A stretch of DNA of 64,000 nucleotides from Huiozyma naganishii CBS 8797 (Eukaryota > Ascomycota > Saccharomycetes > Saccharomycetales > Saccharomycetaceae). Under the pieces are notes generated by a model. The model searched no databases. It was not told where the DNA came from and saw only the letters and a program-made list of their open reading frames with translations. This document shows, piece after piece, positions 42,836 through 54,080 of the stretch. The stretch lies in contig NC_035932.1 in the NCBI RefSeq assembly GCF_000348985.1, positions 124,001 to 188,000 of the forward strand. Direction: 5' to 3'. Positions within the stretch are counted from its first letter, which is position 1, and each line of letters starts with the position of its first letter. The position numbers were made by a program, and so were the translations under genes.

Positions 42836-44098
42836 ATGGAGTATGAATTGGCTATTGTGCATGAGGGACATACTGTCAAGAAGTACTTTGACTATCCGTG
42901 GGTTGGGAAAGAGGAGATCCTTAATGTTGTAGCGGGGAATTTCGATATCGGCAACCCAGATGACTTGTTCAGGTGCTTCCAATTGGACTCCGCAGTGATC
43001 TGTACGAGAGGGATTCGAAAGAGCAAGATCTTCCAGTACTTTCCCATGGGACAATACTATCCAGGTGTTGAACAGAGGCATTTGGACCGTCTCAGCCGGA
43101 ACAGGGAGGGCTACCGTATTGTCATAAAACTGACCCGCGTCAAGGCTCCCACAAAGGCTCCCACAAAGGCTCCCACACAGCCTGAACCAAGCGTAGATGA
43201 CACAATGGTGATGATACCCCATGAGGTGTTGAATAAACTAGTGGAACAAGTTGGAAGGCTCGAAATAGCGATTAAAAATTCAGAGAATAGAGAGGAGAAA
43301 GCTGAGAGCGCTACTAAGGAGCCATTAGACAAGATTCTCGAAGAGTCCAGTGATGTGGTAATCGAAGTATCAAAGAAAAATAACGATCTTTTTGAGTTCT
43401 TTAATAACATTCTTACGGAAGACCAATTGAAGGACTTGAAACACGGGTTTGAAAAGTATACGCAGTGGATATCGCTGTACAACAACGACGAGGGTAAACT
43501 AGAGGAACACTTGAAGACCTTACAAGATTTTTCGACGTTTTTCTCCACGAAGGACAACTCTGATTTTGTGAAGTATCCGATCTCTCTACGGATTTTCCCC
43601 AAGGAGTTGAATATATGTTTCGAACTGCAGAACAGCTTCGGAGTAGCGGTACCGAAGGGACTAGCACTGATGATATATTACCGAGATGGTACACTGGACA
43701 AGACAAGTACGTATAAAGTGGACATCTCTCATGGAGTTGGTCCACATTTAACTAAGACGTTCAGGAGATTCAAGCGTGAATTTGGGCCAGAGTTCTCAGT
43801 GGGCAATGTTACACGAGTACAAATAATCAGCGACCGAAGCCAAATACTGTATACAGGCCATCAAGACGCGTTTGCAGAGGAAAGCGATCCTCAGTCGAGG
43901 GTTTTCAACTTCACAGTCGTGGATGATATCGCATTCGCAGAGAACAACAACGACAACGACACGGCAAGCTACAAAGACAACGACAATGACATAATATCCA
44001 CAAGCATTAGCAACACTGCGAACGACGACGACAACCATACGGTGACCGAAGATGCCGACTTCAACGACTACGATTGTCTAACCGAAAGCGATTTCTAA
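42836..44098 (+). CDS. ATG19: Cvt-pathway selective autophagy receptor, ATG19/ATG34 homologue
   Basis: A 420-residue protein from the ATG at 42836 (MEYELAIVHEG); the frame upstream has only a TTG. The N-terminal 95 residues match the Atg19/Atg34 start domain. Then comes a KAPTKAPTKAPT triple repeat, a coiled-coil segment (about 150-210) and an Ig-like Ams1-binding domain (about 240-360: NICFELQNSFGVAVPKGLAL). The tail is Asn/Asp-rich and ends DFNDYDCLTESDF, in which YDCL fits the [WFY]xx[LIV] Atg8-interacting motif. The receptor carries aminopeptidase I and alpha-mannosidase to the vacuole. S. cerevisiae has ATG34 and ATG19 in tandem here; this genome has a single gene, so it may do both jobs. 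Confidence 0.88.
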   Translation: MEYELAIVHEGHTVKKYFDYPWVGKEEILNVVAGNFDIGNPDDLFRCFQLDSAVICTRGIRKSKIFQYFPMGQYYPGVEQRHLDRLSRNREGYRIVIKLTRVKAPTKAPTKAPTQPEPSVDDTMVMIPHEVLNKLVEQVGRLEIAIKNSENREEKAESATKEPLDKILEESSDVVIEVSKKNNDLFEFFNNILTEDQLKDLKHGFEKYTQWISLYNNDEGKLEEHLKTLQDFSTFFSTKDNSDFVKYPISLRIFPKELNICFELQNSFGVAVPKGLALMIYYRDGTLDKTSTYKVDISHGVGPHLTKTFRRFKREFGPEFSVGNVTRVQIISDRSQILYTGHQDAFAEESDPQSRVFNFTVVDDIAFAENNNDNDTASYKDNDNDIISTSISNTANDDDNHTVTEDADFNDYDCLTESDF

Positions 44099-44686
44099 AT
44101 CACTCTAGAGGGCCAATTCCATCTCTATAGTTTCAATTCCATAACAGATATAAACGTAACACATTACATAAACCCGTGCTTGTTTCCCAGATCCGGCAGG
44201 AAACAGGTGAACCGATAAGAAGACCCACAGACCGGGTAATCTCTGCTGATGTCAGTTTGAGGCAACACGTTCTATGCATAAACGGCAGCTACGCGGGTTT
44301 TTGTGCATTCTGTATCTCGACCTTCTTTTCTCTTCTTTTTTCCCTGTTTTTTTCTTTTTTTCTCATTAAAAAAAAATCCTACACTGCGAAATCTTCTTTG
44401 GCTTTCAGAATTGGTTAAGTAATCTTCTATCGTGGTATCTCTTCCATGTTTATTGTTGTTGATAGTGTGCTTGAGTAAATCTTGGCTCTTACTTCATCAA
44501 GAAATTGAAAGGAGCAGACGAGTATTGAGAGCACTTAGGATAGTCATCCTACCCACTACCCTTTGAACCTCGGACACACCCAGTGTTTCAAACTTTGCTG
44601 AAGGTTAAAGCGAAAACTATTTACACCCGATCACAAACATCAGCCCAGTTTTTTAGAGTGACACCTCCTCACACTCACACACAGAT
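44099..44686. other. IRA2 upstream region
   Basis: About 590 bp. It contains a long T-rich pyrimidine stretch at about 44320-44365 ending in an A9 run, of the nucleosome-excluding kind common in yeast promoters. No gene or named binding site is recognised. Confidence 0.5.
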
Positions 44687-47600
44687 ATGACGGATGCACT
44701 TTTGAAGTACATTTACGTCGATCGTCTTTACCAACTGCTCCCCGTTGAGTCTGTATTTAAGACGTACGATCAAGTCGAGGCCGACTCGTATTTTATATCC
44801 TGCAGGTCGATCATTCTGAACGTTGCCGTCTCGAGAGACCTCAACGTCGTTGCTAAGCATACTTTGGATCTGACAGACTCTATTTTGGAAGGGAATGACA
44901 TTATATCGCCAGAGGTCACGGTAGACGCTATCCAATCCGTGCTTGTTCTGGTGCGATTGCTAAACAATTCTATGCAATACTACTGGGAGTACATCGAGAA
45001 TTTTGTCGATGAGGAGGAAGATAGCGCCGGCTACGAGATATACACGGACTCACAAATCGGGATTCCGAGGCCCGTAAGGAAAATTGTCGTTGGGAAATGC
45101 CCACAAGTGTTAGAGAGTTCGGTAGCGACGAGACTCATTGAAACCTGTTTCAGCCTCACTTTCCACACAAGGACACTACAGATTGTGGCAAACTTATGCA
45201 ATCATCTACACAATTTGGGCAACTCAGGTTATGTCAATTACTTTTCTATCCTACCAAAGTATCAACATTACTTGAAGGAAAATAATAACCCATTCTACAC
45301 GAAATTGATGGATTCAACAGTCAACAATCTACTCCGCTTTATCGCTGCATCAAACCCGAATGAGTATTTCAACTTTATAAGGAACAAGATCCAAATCCCA
45401 CTGGTTCAGCAGACAGATGATATGCAAGTGATGGGGTACCTTATGTTGTTCAGTAACCTGTACATGAAGAAATCCATAGTACTGAAGACGCTAGAACTGA
45501 TCAAGTTAGTGTTACACTCCTTGAAGAAACAGGCGTTCCAGCATTTGTTGTTGTTTTTTTCATCAAAATCGTACATCTTTTGGATTATGTCTAGACCAGA
45601 AAATTACGCAGCTTTCTACGAAAGTTTAAAGGATTTTAACTCGAAAAATGGTAAGAGAAACTATCCGATTTCCTCCTTCATTTCAGGGTTCTTCGATGAT
45701 ATCTACTCGCATTACAACATATCAGGAATCCTGTCTAGTAACCAGAACTCCACCTCTTCATCGAATGCTAAGACCGATAGCATGTCTATAGAGAGTATGC
45801 CAGTAGGTTCAAGTTCCCCATTCCCTGCTCAGAACTTTCAATCAACCAAGAATCCAAGCAGCACTACATTATCCAATCTAGAAACCAGGCGTCCCATCTA
45901 CAGGGCAAATTCAGGCACGTCATCTTCCAGATTGTACGATCTATTGCATTCATCTCCAGTATCCGCTGGCAGCATGCAACAAGGTCACATTTCTGCAGGG
46001 AATAGCTCGAGTAATTTATCGAGCATGACACTAAGTTCCTCATCGATATCTACATCGCAAACTAACTTCGCTTTCGATGGTCGTAGTAGCAGTATGAGTA
46101 AAGACGAATCAAGAGCTTCATCTTCTGATTTTGAAAATCTTTCGGCTAGATCTCCAGTCCAAAACGCAAATGACATGCTGAAACATGCCAACGAATCAGC
46201 AGAACCAGGGATCTTACAAATCAGAATGGATTCATCAAGTAGTCAAAATAATGCCATCCCAGTAGACGCTACAAAGGCTCAAGGATTGTTTATAAAAACA
46301 AAAGGACTGGACAATGCCCGGTTGAGAAGGAAGAGGTCGTCAGGAACGTCTCATTTAGAGGGGATTTTGTCTCTTTTCAGCCAGTTTAATGATGCAGAAA
46401 CTCTGACCCACACGGCACCCTTGAGGTTTCTAATAATTCTGATGATGTTCGACACTGAACTGTTCAGCGTACTGATTCCTCATCATTTCAAAAATTTAAT
46501 TAGTGCAGAAAGGGCGACTGACCAAGATCATAATATCTCAACGGAAAGGAAATCATCAGGCTCAACTGAAACTTTGTCTTCGCACCCGTCCCCAGTGTCC
46601 CCGAATACAGCGGAAAAGGACAAGGATAAGGGCATACAACTGAGACATTTCACACAAGGTTTTAAAAAATTGTCTTTGCTCCAGCCTTCCAAAAAAAAAT
46701 CTGTTAAAGTAATCAGTCTGATAATTAAAAACCTGAATGGGTCGCTAGCCACTTGTGAAACAGCACTCCTGGATTCAATGCGGTCTTGCATCATGCTTCT
46801 TTCGCTAGCTGCTCCTGTATGCCTAGTCAATAATTCTGCACCATCTGTCATATTCTCTAAGAGGTTAATTCCTCTACTGGGTGTCAATCTCGACATTGGG
46901 GAAAAATGGGATAGCTCAATTTCGTGCAATGCAGCTTTACGTGCCTGCTTAACCAAGCACAAGGACCACTATAGCCAATTCAGGATAGAGTATTTCACCG
47001 CTGCTCTTCAATTTGAACTAGTCGGTTTCATATCAAAACTCAATCTGCAGAAATTGAATCCAAAGACCGATTTGGAAAACCTGAAATTATACACGGAAAG
47101 TTTGAGAATATTTTTTTATCTGCCTGGGAGTGAAAGAATGCGGGAGCAGATTGCAACAGAAACCTCGGTGTTTCTCAAAAATATTCTGTCGTCTGTCTCA
47201 GACATCGTATTAGAAGAATTCCCTAATATCGGAGAAAAAATATCAGATATTGTCGACGCAATTATGAATGGTAGCATTGTAGATCAGTTTGGTAGTCGGA
47301 AAACCTTCAACAGTGGAACACCATCGGTGTCATCATCCTTAAGATCTGAATCTCCCTTCGATGACCTGGTCTCGACCTCTTCATCGCTGAAACGAGGGTA
47401 TTCAACTGATGAGGCCGTTTCAGACTGGTCACCTCAGACTGGGTTCCAACCAACTTCTCCTATAGACTCCCCTCTTCCGTATGTGCCGTCGCCGATGTCC
47501 AGATCAAGATCCAGCGATACATCTAATAAAGGACCTTTAGAGAGCAGTCATTTGGCAACCCCAAGGGCGAGTTCTTCTACCGGAAGGAACAAACTTTTTG

Positions 47601-50600
47601 TTTTGAACCCAACGGATGGTGACGAAAACGTTTCATCTTCAGTCTCATCGCAACGAATGACAGTGACGACTTCTACGCCTTCACGGAATATAAAATCATT
47701 TGCGAGAACCCCAATTAGGGCCAATAGAGATAGTGATGACAACACACAGAAGAATCTTAAGGTCAAACTTGCGTCTAATCTGGAGAACAAACTAAGTTTG
47801 GTCACTGCGGAAGATGTACAGAACGCCAAAATAATTATGATAAGCATTTTCAATATTTTTGAAAACCTGTTAAATCTCTTCTTTTTACCACACGAGTCTA
47901 ATTCTGATCTGCTGTGGATATCCGAAGAGTTCAAAAACATCATCAAACCAATATTTATCGGTATCGTTGGATCCGACGAGGAGATTCGCAACTCCTCCCA
48001 AGCATTTATGGATGTTCTAATGGAATACATCAAAGAATTTAGCATGGACACATCAGCCATCACAGTCAATGGTTATATTCTTATTTGCAGTTACACTGTA
48101 TGCCTATTCTCAGTGGGACTATTCAACCTAGATATTGATAATGCAAAGCGGTTGACCTTGATGAATATAGTGGATAACTATTTGCAATTAAGGTCATATT
48201 TGATTATGGTTTCTACAGACACTGAAAATGCTGCTGCTGTTGCAGAAGCTGATAAAAGCACATTTGGTCCACTTATCGTCACAATAGGTAGAGCCGCTGT
48301 TATTTCCCTTTGTTGTACCGACTCGAAAATTCAAAATGTTTTGAAGAATATTTATAGACATGCCATGACCATTATTAACTTTTATTTGGAACATGTTACC
48401 GAAGTTGATATCAGGTGGATGGTAAACATCAAATTTATAGAGGCTATGGGCGAGGATGCCAATTTGCGCGACACATCAGGCTCATTGGCATTTCAACGCC
48501 GTGTAAGAAGGCTTCTTCTGAAAAACATTAAAGGGTGTGATTCCGTCGTTCTGGATTGTACCTGCGAAATGTTCAAGAAATGGAAATATTATGATAAAAT
48601 GGACCTAAAGTTAAGCCAGGAAGAATGGACCGACTTTAGGAGTATCGCTGGGATTCTGGCTCCGATTTCAGGTGTGATGCTTTTTGGTTATGGTGCAAAT
48701 GAGGAGTTTGAAAACGCAACGTACAAGGAGTATTTGTGGCAACTAAGAAGAGATATCGACTATTTTATCTATAAGCAATGTCAATGGTTGAATAATAGCG
48801 ATCTAATCGTGAGAGAAAATGCTAGAGATTTGCTCAGTGTCGAATTGCACCCACTTTCATTCAAGGTGTTATTCGAACACTTGAGGAGCAGGATTGATGA
48901 ACTTTCATCTTTTGACCTTTCCTTACCGAAAAACGATCTTACCTATATTTTACTGGAGCAGATAATCATTACGTTACGAACCATTCTAAGAAGAGACGAC
49001 GATACTTCTGCAATGGTTCTGTTTTCTGTTGATATCATTGAAATTATTGAGCAATTGGTCATACTTGTGGAAGATCTGCCTCATGATATCCCCAAATACT
49101 TCAAGGCGGTTATTCAAATGTCAAAAATGTTTAGAGCATTAGAGCATTCTGAAATGAATCTGGCTTTGAAAAACCATTTCACTCTGAAGAATAACTGGCT
49201 TAGGGTGGTAATTAGATGGTTCAAGCTGGCAATCACAAAAGAGTACGATTTAGAAAATATTGCAAAACCACATCGTGAAATGAACTTGTTGAGACGCGAC
49301 CTGGATTTCCTTTATTCGGATACGGCAATCGAGTCTTCGAAAGCTCTCGCTTATTTAACAGTAGACCTGCCTTTGGAAATTGTAGCAGCGTCTTCTGAAG
49401 AGGAGGCGAAAAGGTCCAAGTATGTGGAGTTTGGCCATGACTTCAATATACTGCTAAAGGGTTTGGAAAAAAGTATGAAATATGATACCTATCCAGTATC
49501 GTTAAGGCACAAAATGAGTATCCTGAACGAAAACATCATTCTATCATTGACCAATCTCTCTAACGCGAATATTGATGCGAGTTTACAATTTATTGTTCCG
49601 ATGGGCTACTCTGATAACACTAACATTAGAATCGCTTTTCTGAAGGTGTTTACTAATATTCTATCCAGCTTTCAAGTACGCAAAGACAAAATTGAGAGTG
49701 AAAAACTGAAAGCTATGGATGATTTGCTACAATTTGGTATCAGGAATCCCCAACTAACCTACGTTATCGCTAGTATTTGTCCTGCAAATGACTTAGATGC
49801 GTATGCCACCGTGCTTGTAAATGGTCTGGAAACAAGAAATGCTGCGCATATCATTGTTGCACAGTTAGTAGTAGATGAGATCCGAAATGTGTCGAGACCA
49901 ACTGACATTCTGAGAAGAAATAGTTGTGCTACAAGAGCATTGTCCATGTTGTCAAAATACAAAGGCGCTGAATATTTGATAAACACATTGCGCCCTGTTT
50001 TGCAAGAACTGTTGAATAACCACGATTTTTTTGAAATCGAAAAGGTTACGCCTAGCGATCCTAATTGCAAAACACAAGTTGAGCTGTTCAAAAAATACAT
50101 GAGAAAGTTGATTGATGCTATTTGCTCTTCCATTTCGTATTTTCCTCCCGAATTTTTCTACATTTGTCAACAGATATACACGGAAGTTAAGAAAAAATTC
50201 CCGAACTACACATATATTGCCGCTGGTTCTTTCGTGTTTCTGCGATTCATATGTCCTGCATTGGTAAATCCGGAGTCTGAAAATATTGTTGAAATTAAAT
50301 CTGCGGGGGAGAATCGCCCATTTTTGACTCTAGCAAAAATAATTCAACAAATAGCTAACGGTTCTGACAATTTGATTAAATGGCCTTCATTAGTTTCTGA
50401 AGAGCAATTTTTGACGGAGTGTAGCTGCAAGATTTTTGACTTCTTGAAGGAAGTTTGTCGACCTGACAGAAACCCAGCAATAGTGGTGAGGACAGATGGT
50501 CCATCTAAACCTTTTGAGTTTAATTTCTTACATCAGTTCCTGGTGACACAAGAAATAAAAATTAGAAAACGTCTTTTGAGTATGGTGAAGTCTTCGGATG

Positions 50601-53600
50601 ATTTTATTTTCTTTAAGAAAACGTTCCTGCTGTTAGATGATGTGTTTGGACGGCTAGGGGAACCTAAGATGGAAAACACTCAAGGTATCCCAGATTTTGT
50701 TAGGATCCACAAGGATAAATATCCCAGATTGTTTGAATACATGAACCGCTTAGCATTCAAAATGCATCAAGATGTGAAAAACGGCAACAGAATTGTTGCT
50801 GAATCTTTGACTACTGATAATATCCCCGTCATAATTTTTGTTATAGGAAAGAATGCCACCGAGGAGTTGGATTTTGACACTGTCATATACAGACTCCTGC
50901 AAGTTTATGTAAGGATTTGGACGTCAAAACATTATTTTGTCCTGGATAGTACTGGATTTGATGGAAAGGTTTTTGACATCAAGAGGGTAATCACAGTTCT
51001 GAATGTTGTTCTACCGGACATTGCAATCAGCAACTGTAAGGGGTACTATCTGCTGAATACCAACCAAAACATGATGCAGTATTGGAACTCTTTTTTCGAA
51101 CATGAGAATGTTTACGTTGAGGCCAAGACCCCGATTCACTTTATTAATACCAACTCTGACTATGAAATGATTGAAAAGTTGAAACTGGGCGGTGAAGGTG
51201 TCTCTGTTTTAGACGATGTCAGAGTTTCGTTAAACGACCTAACAATGTATGATGAGAACAAAAAACGTTTGACGCCTGTATCACTAAAGCTCGGTAACAA
51301 GTACTTCCAAGTGTTGGATGAAACCGGAAAACAAATGAAAATTAACCAACTCAACAAACTAGTCACAGTGAAGATTAATGAAGTTCACGAAATATATGAG
51401 GTAGTATCGGCCGAAGTATCGCACTATTCAGGTGTCCATGGTGAATTTACCGTCACTTTGAATGACGGGACTAGAATGATTTTTTGCAACCCCAAATACT
51501 TGGAGATTGTAAAGATGTTTCACTATGCAAAGGCGAGAGAGGAAACTGGGTTCAATGATGATGAGACCCAGCCAACAATGAATACCTCTACCATTGCATG
51601 GGATATACCAGACTCAAGAGAGCAAAGAGAACTAACAACCCATTTATTATTAGTGATGATGGTTGGTATGTTTCACAAAGAAGATACCGTGAAGAACTTG
51701 TCTTATAATTTGGTAGCGGAAGCCGAAAAAGCATTCCATTTGAATTTTGGAACGCGCTTTCACACCACACCTGAAGTGTACGTGCCTACCGACATCACAT
51801 CCTTCTTGTTTCTGATTGCTCAGAGTTTAGCTGCTGAACATCCATTGCTTACATTCTCTATGTGGAAACACATTCTAAATGCTCTAGTAGTTGGTGTAGT
51901 CCCAAGAGATTATGTTCCGCAGACACTGTATGCGTTGTCAGCATGGGTTCCGAATCTTTTTGAGTATGTTTATCTCGATGACGAAGAAGAGGGAGCTGAA
52001 AACATTTCCAATCTTTTCCGTATATTGATAAAACTGACGGTCTCAGACCCAGCATTCACATCAATATACTTACGAGAGGTTTGGTTCCCTATTGGATCAG
52101 ATGGTCGCTTGACCAACTTTTTAGTAACTGAGGTCATAAACCATGCACTTGAGCGGGATTCCGAAAACCGAGAATGGGAAAAGATCGTTACGCTGCTCTC
52201 CAGCTTTCCTACAGTTGAAATTGCATCAATTTTAGTAAAAAGACTGAAGGGCGTAATCGAGTCGTTCCTTCCTTCCTTACAACAAGAGGCGCTAACTCAG
52301 AGTTGGGCAGAATTGAAAATATTGGTAAGGGTTTCAATCTACGTGTTTTTCGAATCACCATTTATTACCAATATGTTCCTACCTGAATTACTGTATGTCA
52401 TTTCCCTTTTGATTGACGTTGGACCTACAGAACTGCGAGTATCTCTCCATGAATTACTGATGAATATCTGTAGTTCGTTGACTATAGATGACTCGTTGCC
52501 TCTTTATAAGAAGGAAAGGATCGATGCCATAACTGTTCTATTTTCCAAACAAAAAATGAAGTACATTTCCGGATTTAGTCAACATAAAGGACGGCTACTA
52601 CAAACTTTTAATGCGTCTTCTTTCGTGAGTAAGTTTAATACGTTAGAACATCTTGTTACGAATATGGTGGCCCTGATGGATTGTGCAACTTTGAATGATT
52701 CCGCCCAGTGGAAAACCAAATATAGGAAACTTTTGACGGACGTCGTATTTACGAAGGACTCCTTTTTGTCTTCTAGAGCTACTATGATACTGGGTATACT
52801 TGGCAAAACTTTCACGTCAGAACATCTGTGCAGAAACCTGTTGTCAGAAACAATGAAGATTGCAGCTGCGCCAAAAATAACGGAGGAGGTTTTATTCTCT
52901 GTAGTAGCCCAGTGTTTCACATACAGTGCTATTGCAGAAGGGCTAGATCCATCATCTGTATTATTAAAACAGCTATTTTGGTTATCCTTCACATTAATCG
53001 ATACTTACCACCCTGCAATTTATGAAGGTGCACTTCTCATGCTTTCAAAATCTTTGAAGAAAATATGTGAACACAACCTTGAAGTCAATGAAGGCCACAA
53101 AAAAGTTGTCACAATTCTATTGGAGGCTAGAAAGTTTGGATTGGGGTTGTTTGAACAGTTGGATGAAGTCCACAAAATTAAATGGTCAGAGGAAAACTTC
53201 CCATCGATTATGCTCAGTGTTGTTAGTAGCGGATTCGCTGTCCCTTCAATTAGAACAGTGGCTATTGATTGTTTGAAGACAGCCCTGTCTTATTCCTACA
53301 AAGAGCACACAAAATTCTCTATTCCTACTCAGTACGAAAACTACATGTTTATCATGTATGTTGTGAGTAACGCCGAAGAGTTTGATGAAATACTGAAAGA
53401 AATCGAATATGACGGTGAAGTGGTCCAAATATCGAAGTACTACCGGATTCCAGGCAAACTACTAGATTGGCTATCTTCCGATTGTGAAAGTTCTAATATA
53501 GCACTATACCAGGGGTCCATAATATTCACCAGTTCCTCATCAGACGAGCCTAGCAAACTGCGGTACGCACTTGTTATGAGGTACTTACTATTTTCCAACA

Positions 53601-53923
53601 GAATATGTTTGTTTAGGTTCTTTGCTCGACTTGAAGCGGACATTAGGAGAGTTTTGATTAAGGAGAATATTTTTGAATACATTCCAATATTGTTCGATAT
53701 TACTGGTGAAATTATCAAATACGACGAGTATAACCACATTGATGAATACCTAGAGTACACCCTACAAATGATGAGAGATAAAGGGCTGCAAATTGTTAGT
53801 GAGTTGCCTGCATCTGAAATGTTCGCCACCTCAGGAAATGTCATTGGCGTTTCAGACCCTCGACAGGTTTACAAAAGAAAGAGACTGGTTGTGTTGTTGC
53901 TGTCCAGAATCATCTATTTATGA
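44687..53923 (+). CDS. IRA2: Ras GTPase-activating protein IRA2/IRA1 (neurofibromin homologue)
   Basis: A 3078-residue protein, almost exactly the length of S. cerevisiae Ira2 (about 3079). It stimulates GTP hydrolysis by Ras1/Ras2 and so dampens cAMP signalling. The RasGAP domain spans about residues 1680-2000: the arginine finger is in LRRNSCATRAL near residue 1741, and the signature FLRFICPALVNPE is near residue 1846. A Sec14-like/PH-like module follows, as in neurofibromin (FVLDSTGFDGKVFD...). The first 1500 residues are mostly helical repeats with Ser-rich loops (for example around residues 350-520 and 870-1020). It lies between ATG19 and REX4 as YOL081W does; the IRA1 paralogue would be on the sister track. 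Confidence 0.97.
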   Translation: MTDALLKYIYVDRLYQLLPVESVFKTYDQVEADSYFISCRSIILNVAVSRDLNVVAKHTLDLTDSILEGNDIISPEVTVDAIQSVLVLVRLLNNSMQYYWEYIENFVDEEEDSAGYEIYTDSQIGIPRPVRKIVVGKCPQVLESSVATRLIETCFSLTFHTRTLQIVANLCNHLHNLGNSGYVNYFSILPKYQHYLKENNNPFYTKLMDSTVNNLLRFIAASNPNEYFNFIRNKIQIPLVQQTDDMQVMGYLMLFSNLYMKKSIVLKTLELIKLVLHSLKKQAFQHLLLFFSSKSYIFWIMSRPENYAAFYESLKDFNSKNGKRNYPISSFISGFFDDIYSHYNISGILSSNQNSTSSSNAKTDSMSIESMPVGSSSPFPAQNFQSTKNPSSTTLSNLETRRPIYRANSGTSSSRLYDLLHSSPVSAGSMQQGHISAGNSSSNLSSMTLSSSSISTSQTNFAFDGRSSSMSKDESRASSSDFENLSARSPVQNANDMLKHANESAEPGILQIRMDSSSSQNNAIPVDATKAQGLFIKTKGLDNARLRRKRSSGTSHLEGILSLFSQFNDAETLTHTAPLRFLIILMMFDTELFSVLIPHHFKNLISAERATDQDHNISTERKSSGSTETLSSHPSPVSPNTAEKDKDKGIQLRHFTQGFKKLSLLQPSKKKSVKVISLIIKNLNGSLATCETALLDSMRSCIMLLSLAAPVCLVNNSAPSVIFSKRLIPLLGVNLDIGEKWDSSISCNAALRACLTKHKDHYSQFRIEYFTAALQFELVGFISKLNLQKLNPKTDLENLKLYTESLRIFFYLPGSERMREQIATETSVFLKNILSSVSDIVLEEFPNIGEKISDIVDAIMNGSIVDQFGSRKTFNSGTPSVSSSLRSESPFDDLVSTSSSLKRGYSTDEAVSDWSPQTGFQPTSPIDSPLPYVPSPMSRSRSSDTSNKGPLESSHLATPRASSSTGRNKLFVLNPTDGDENVSSSVSSQRMTVTTSTPSRNIKSFARTPIRANRDSDDNTQKNLKVKLASNLENKLSLVTAEDVQNAKIIMISIFNIFENLLNLFFLPHESNSDLLWISEEFKNIIKPIFIGIVGSDEEIRNSSQAFMDVLMEYIKEFSMDTSAITVNGYILICSYTVCLFSVGLFNLDIDNAKRLTLMNIVDNYLQLRSYLIMVSTDTENAAAVAEADKSTFGPLIVTIGRAAVISLCCTDSKIQNVLKNIYRHAMTIINFYLEHVTEVDIRWMVNIKFIEAMGEDANLRDTSGSLAFQRRVRRLLLKNIKGCDSVVLDCTCEMFKKWKYYDKMDLKLSQEEWTDFRSIAGILAPISGVMLFGYGANEEFENATYKEYLWQLRRDIDYFIYKQCQWLNNSDLIVRENARDLLSVELHPLSFKVLFEHLRSRIDELSSFDLSLPKNDLTYILLEQIIITLRTILRRDDDTSAMVLFSVDIIEIIEQLVILVEDLPHDIPKYFKAVIQMSKMFRALEHSEMNLALKNHFTLKNNWLRVVIRWFKLAITKEYDLENIAKPHREMNLLRRDLDFLYSDTAIESSKALAYLTVDLPLEIVAASSEEEAKRSKYVEFGHDFNILLKGLEKSMKYDTYPVSLRHKMSILNENIILSLTNLSNANIDASLQFIVPMGYSDNTNIRIAFLKVFTNILSSFQVRKDKIESEKLKAMDDLLQFGIRNPQLTYVIASICPANDLDAYATVLVNGLETRNAAHIIVAQLVVDEIRNVSRPTDILRRNSCATRALSMLSKYKGAEYLINTLRPVLQELLNNHDFFEIEKVTPSDPNCKTQVELFKKYMRKLIDAICSSISYFPPEFFYICQQIYTEVKKKFPNYTYIAAGSFVFLRFICPALVNPESENIVEIKSAGENRPFLTLAKIIQQIANGSDNLIKWPSLVSEEQFLTECSCKIFDFLKEVCRPDRNPAIVVRTDGPSKPFEFNFLHQFLVTQEIKIRKRLLSMVKSSDDFIFFKKTFLLLDDVFGRLGEPKMENTQGIPDFVRIHKDKYPRLFEYMNRLAFKMHQDVKNGNRIVAESLTTDNIPVIIFVIGKNATEELDFDTVIYRLLQVYVRIWTSKHYFVLDSTGFDGKVFDIKRVITVLNVVLPDIAISNCKGYYLLNTNQNMMQYWNSFFEHENVYVEAKTPIHFINTNSDYEMIEKLKLGGEGVSVLDDVRVSLNDLTMYDENKKRLTPVSLKLGNKYFQVLDETGKQMKINQLNKLVTVKINEVHEIYEVVSAEVSHYSGVHGEFTVTLNDGTRMIFCNPKYLEIVKMFHYAKAREETGFNDDETQPTMNTSTIAWDIPDSREQRELTTHLLLVMMVGMFHKEDTVKNLSYNLVAEAEKAFHLNFGTRFHTTPEVYVPTDITSFLFLIAQSLAAEHPLLTFSMWKHILNALVVGVVPRDYVPQTLYALSAWVPNLFEYVYLDDEEEGAENISNLFRILIKLTVSDPAFTSIYLREVWFPIGSDGRLTNFLVTEVINHALERDSENREWEKIVTLLSSFPTVEIASILVKRLKGVIESFLPSLQQEALTQSWAELKILVRVSIYVFFESPFITNMFLPELLYVISLLIDVGPTELRVSLHELLMNICSSLTIDDSLPLYKKERIDAITVLFSKQKMKYISGFSQHKGRLLQTFNASSFVSKFNTLEHLVTNMVALMDCATLNDSAQWKTKYRKLLTDVVFTKDSFLSSRATMILGILGKTFTSEHLCRNLLSETMKIAAAPKITEEVLFSVVAQCFTYSAIAEGLDPSSVLLKQLFWLSFTLIDTYHPAIYEGALLMLSKSLKKICEHNLEVNEGHKKVVTILLEARKFGLGLFEQLDEVHKIKWSEENFPSIMLSVVSSGFAVPSIRTVAIDCLKTALSYSYKEHTKFSIPTQYENYMFIMYVVSNAEEFDEILKEIEYDGEVVQISKYYRIPGKLLDWLSSDCESSNIALYQGSIIFTSSSSDEPSKLRYALVMRYLLFSNRICLFRFFARLEADIRRVLIKENIFEYIPILFDITGEIIKYDEYNHIDEYLEYTLQMMRDKGLQIVSELPASEMFATSGNVIGVSDPRQVYKRKRLVVLLLSRIIYL

Positions 53924-54080
53924 TAGGGGCAAAACGGCTCAAATCTTTAGCCAGTTATGCACTTGTAAAGAGTTTTTGTATTTAATAAAAGTTGTCAGAA
54001 TGCTTTGAATGTTTTGCTAATAACGTCCATTATATAGTATTTTATGCTACATGCCTTCACCAGGTTTTGTTTTGGGTTGC

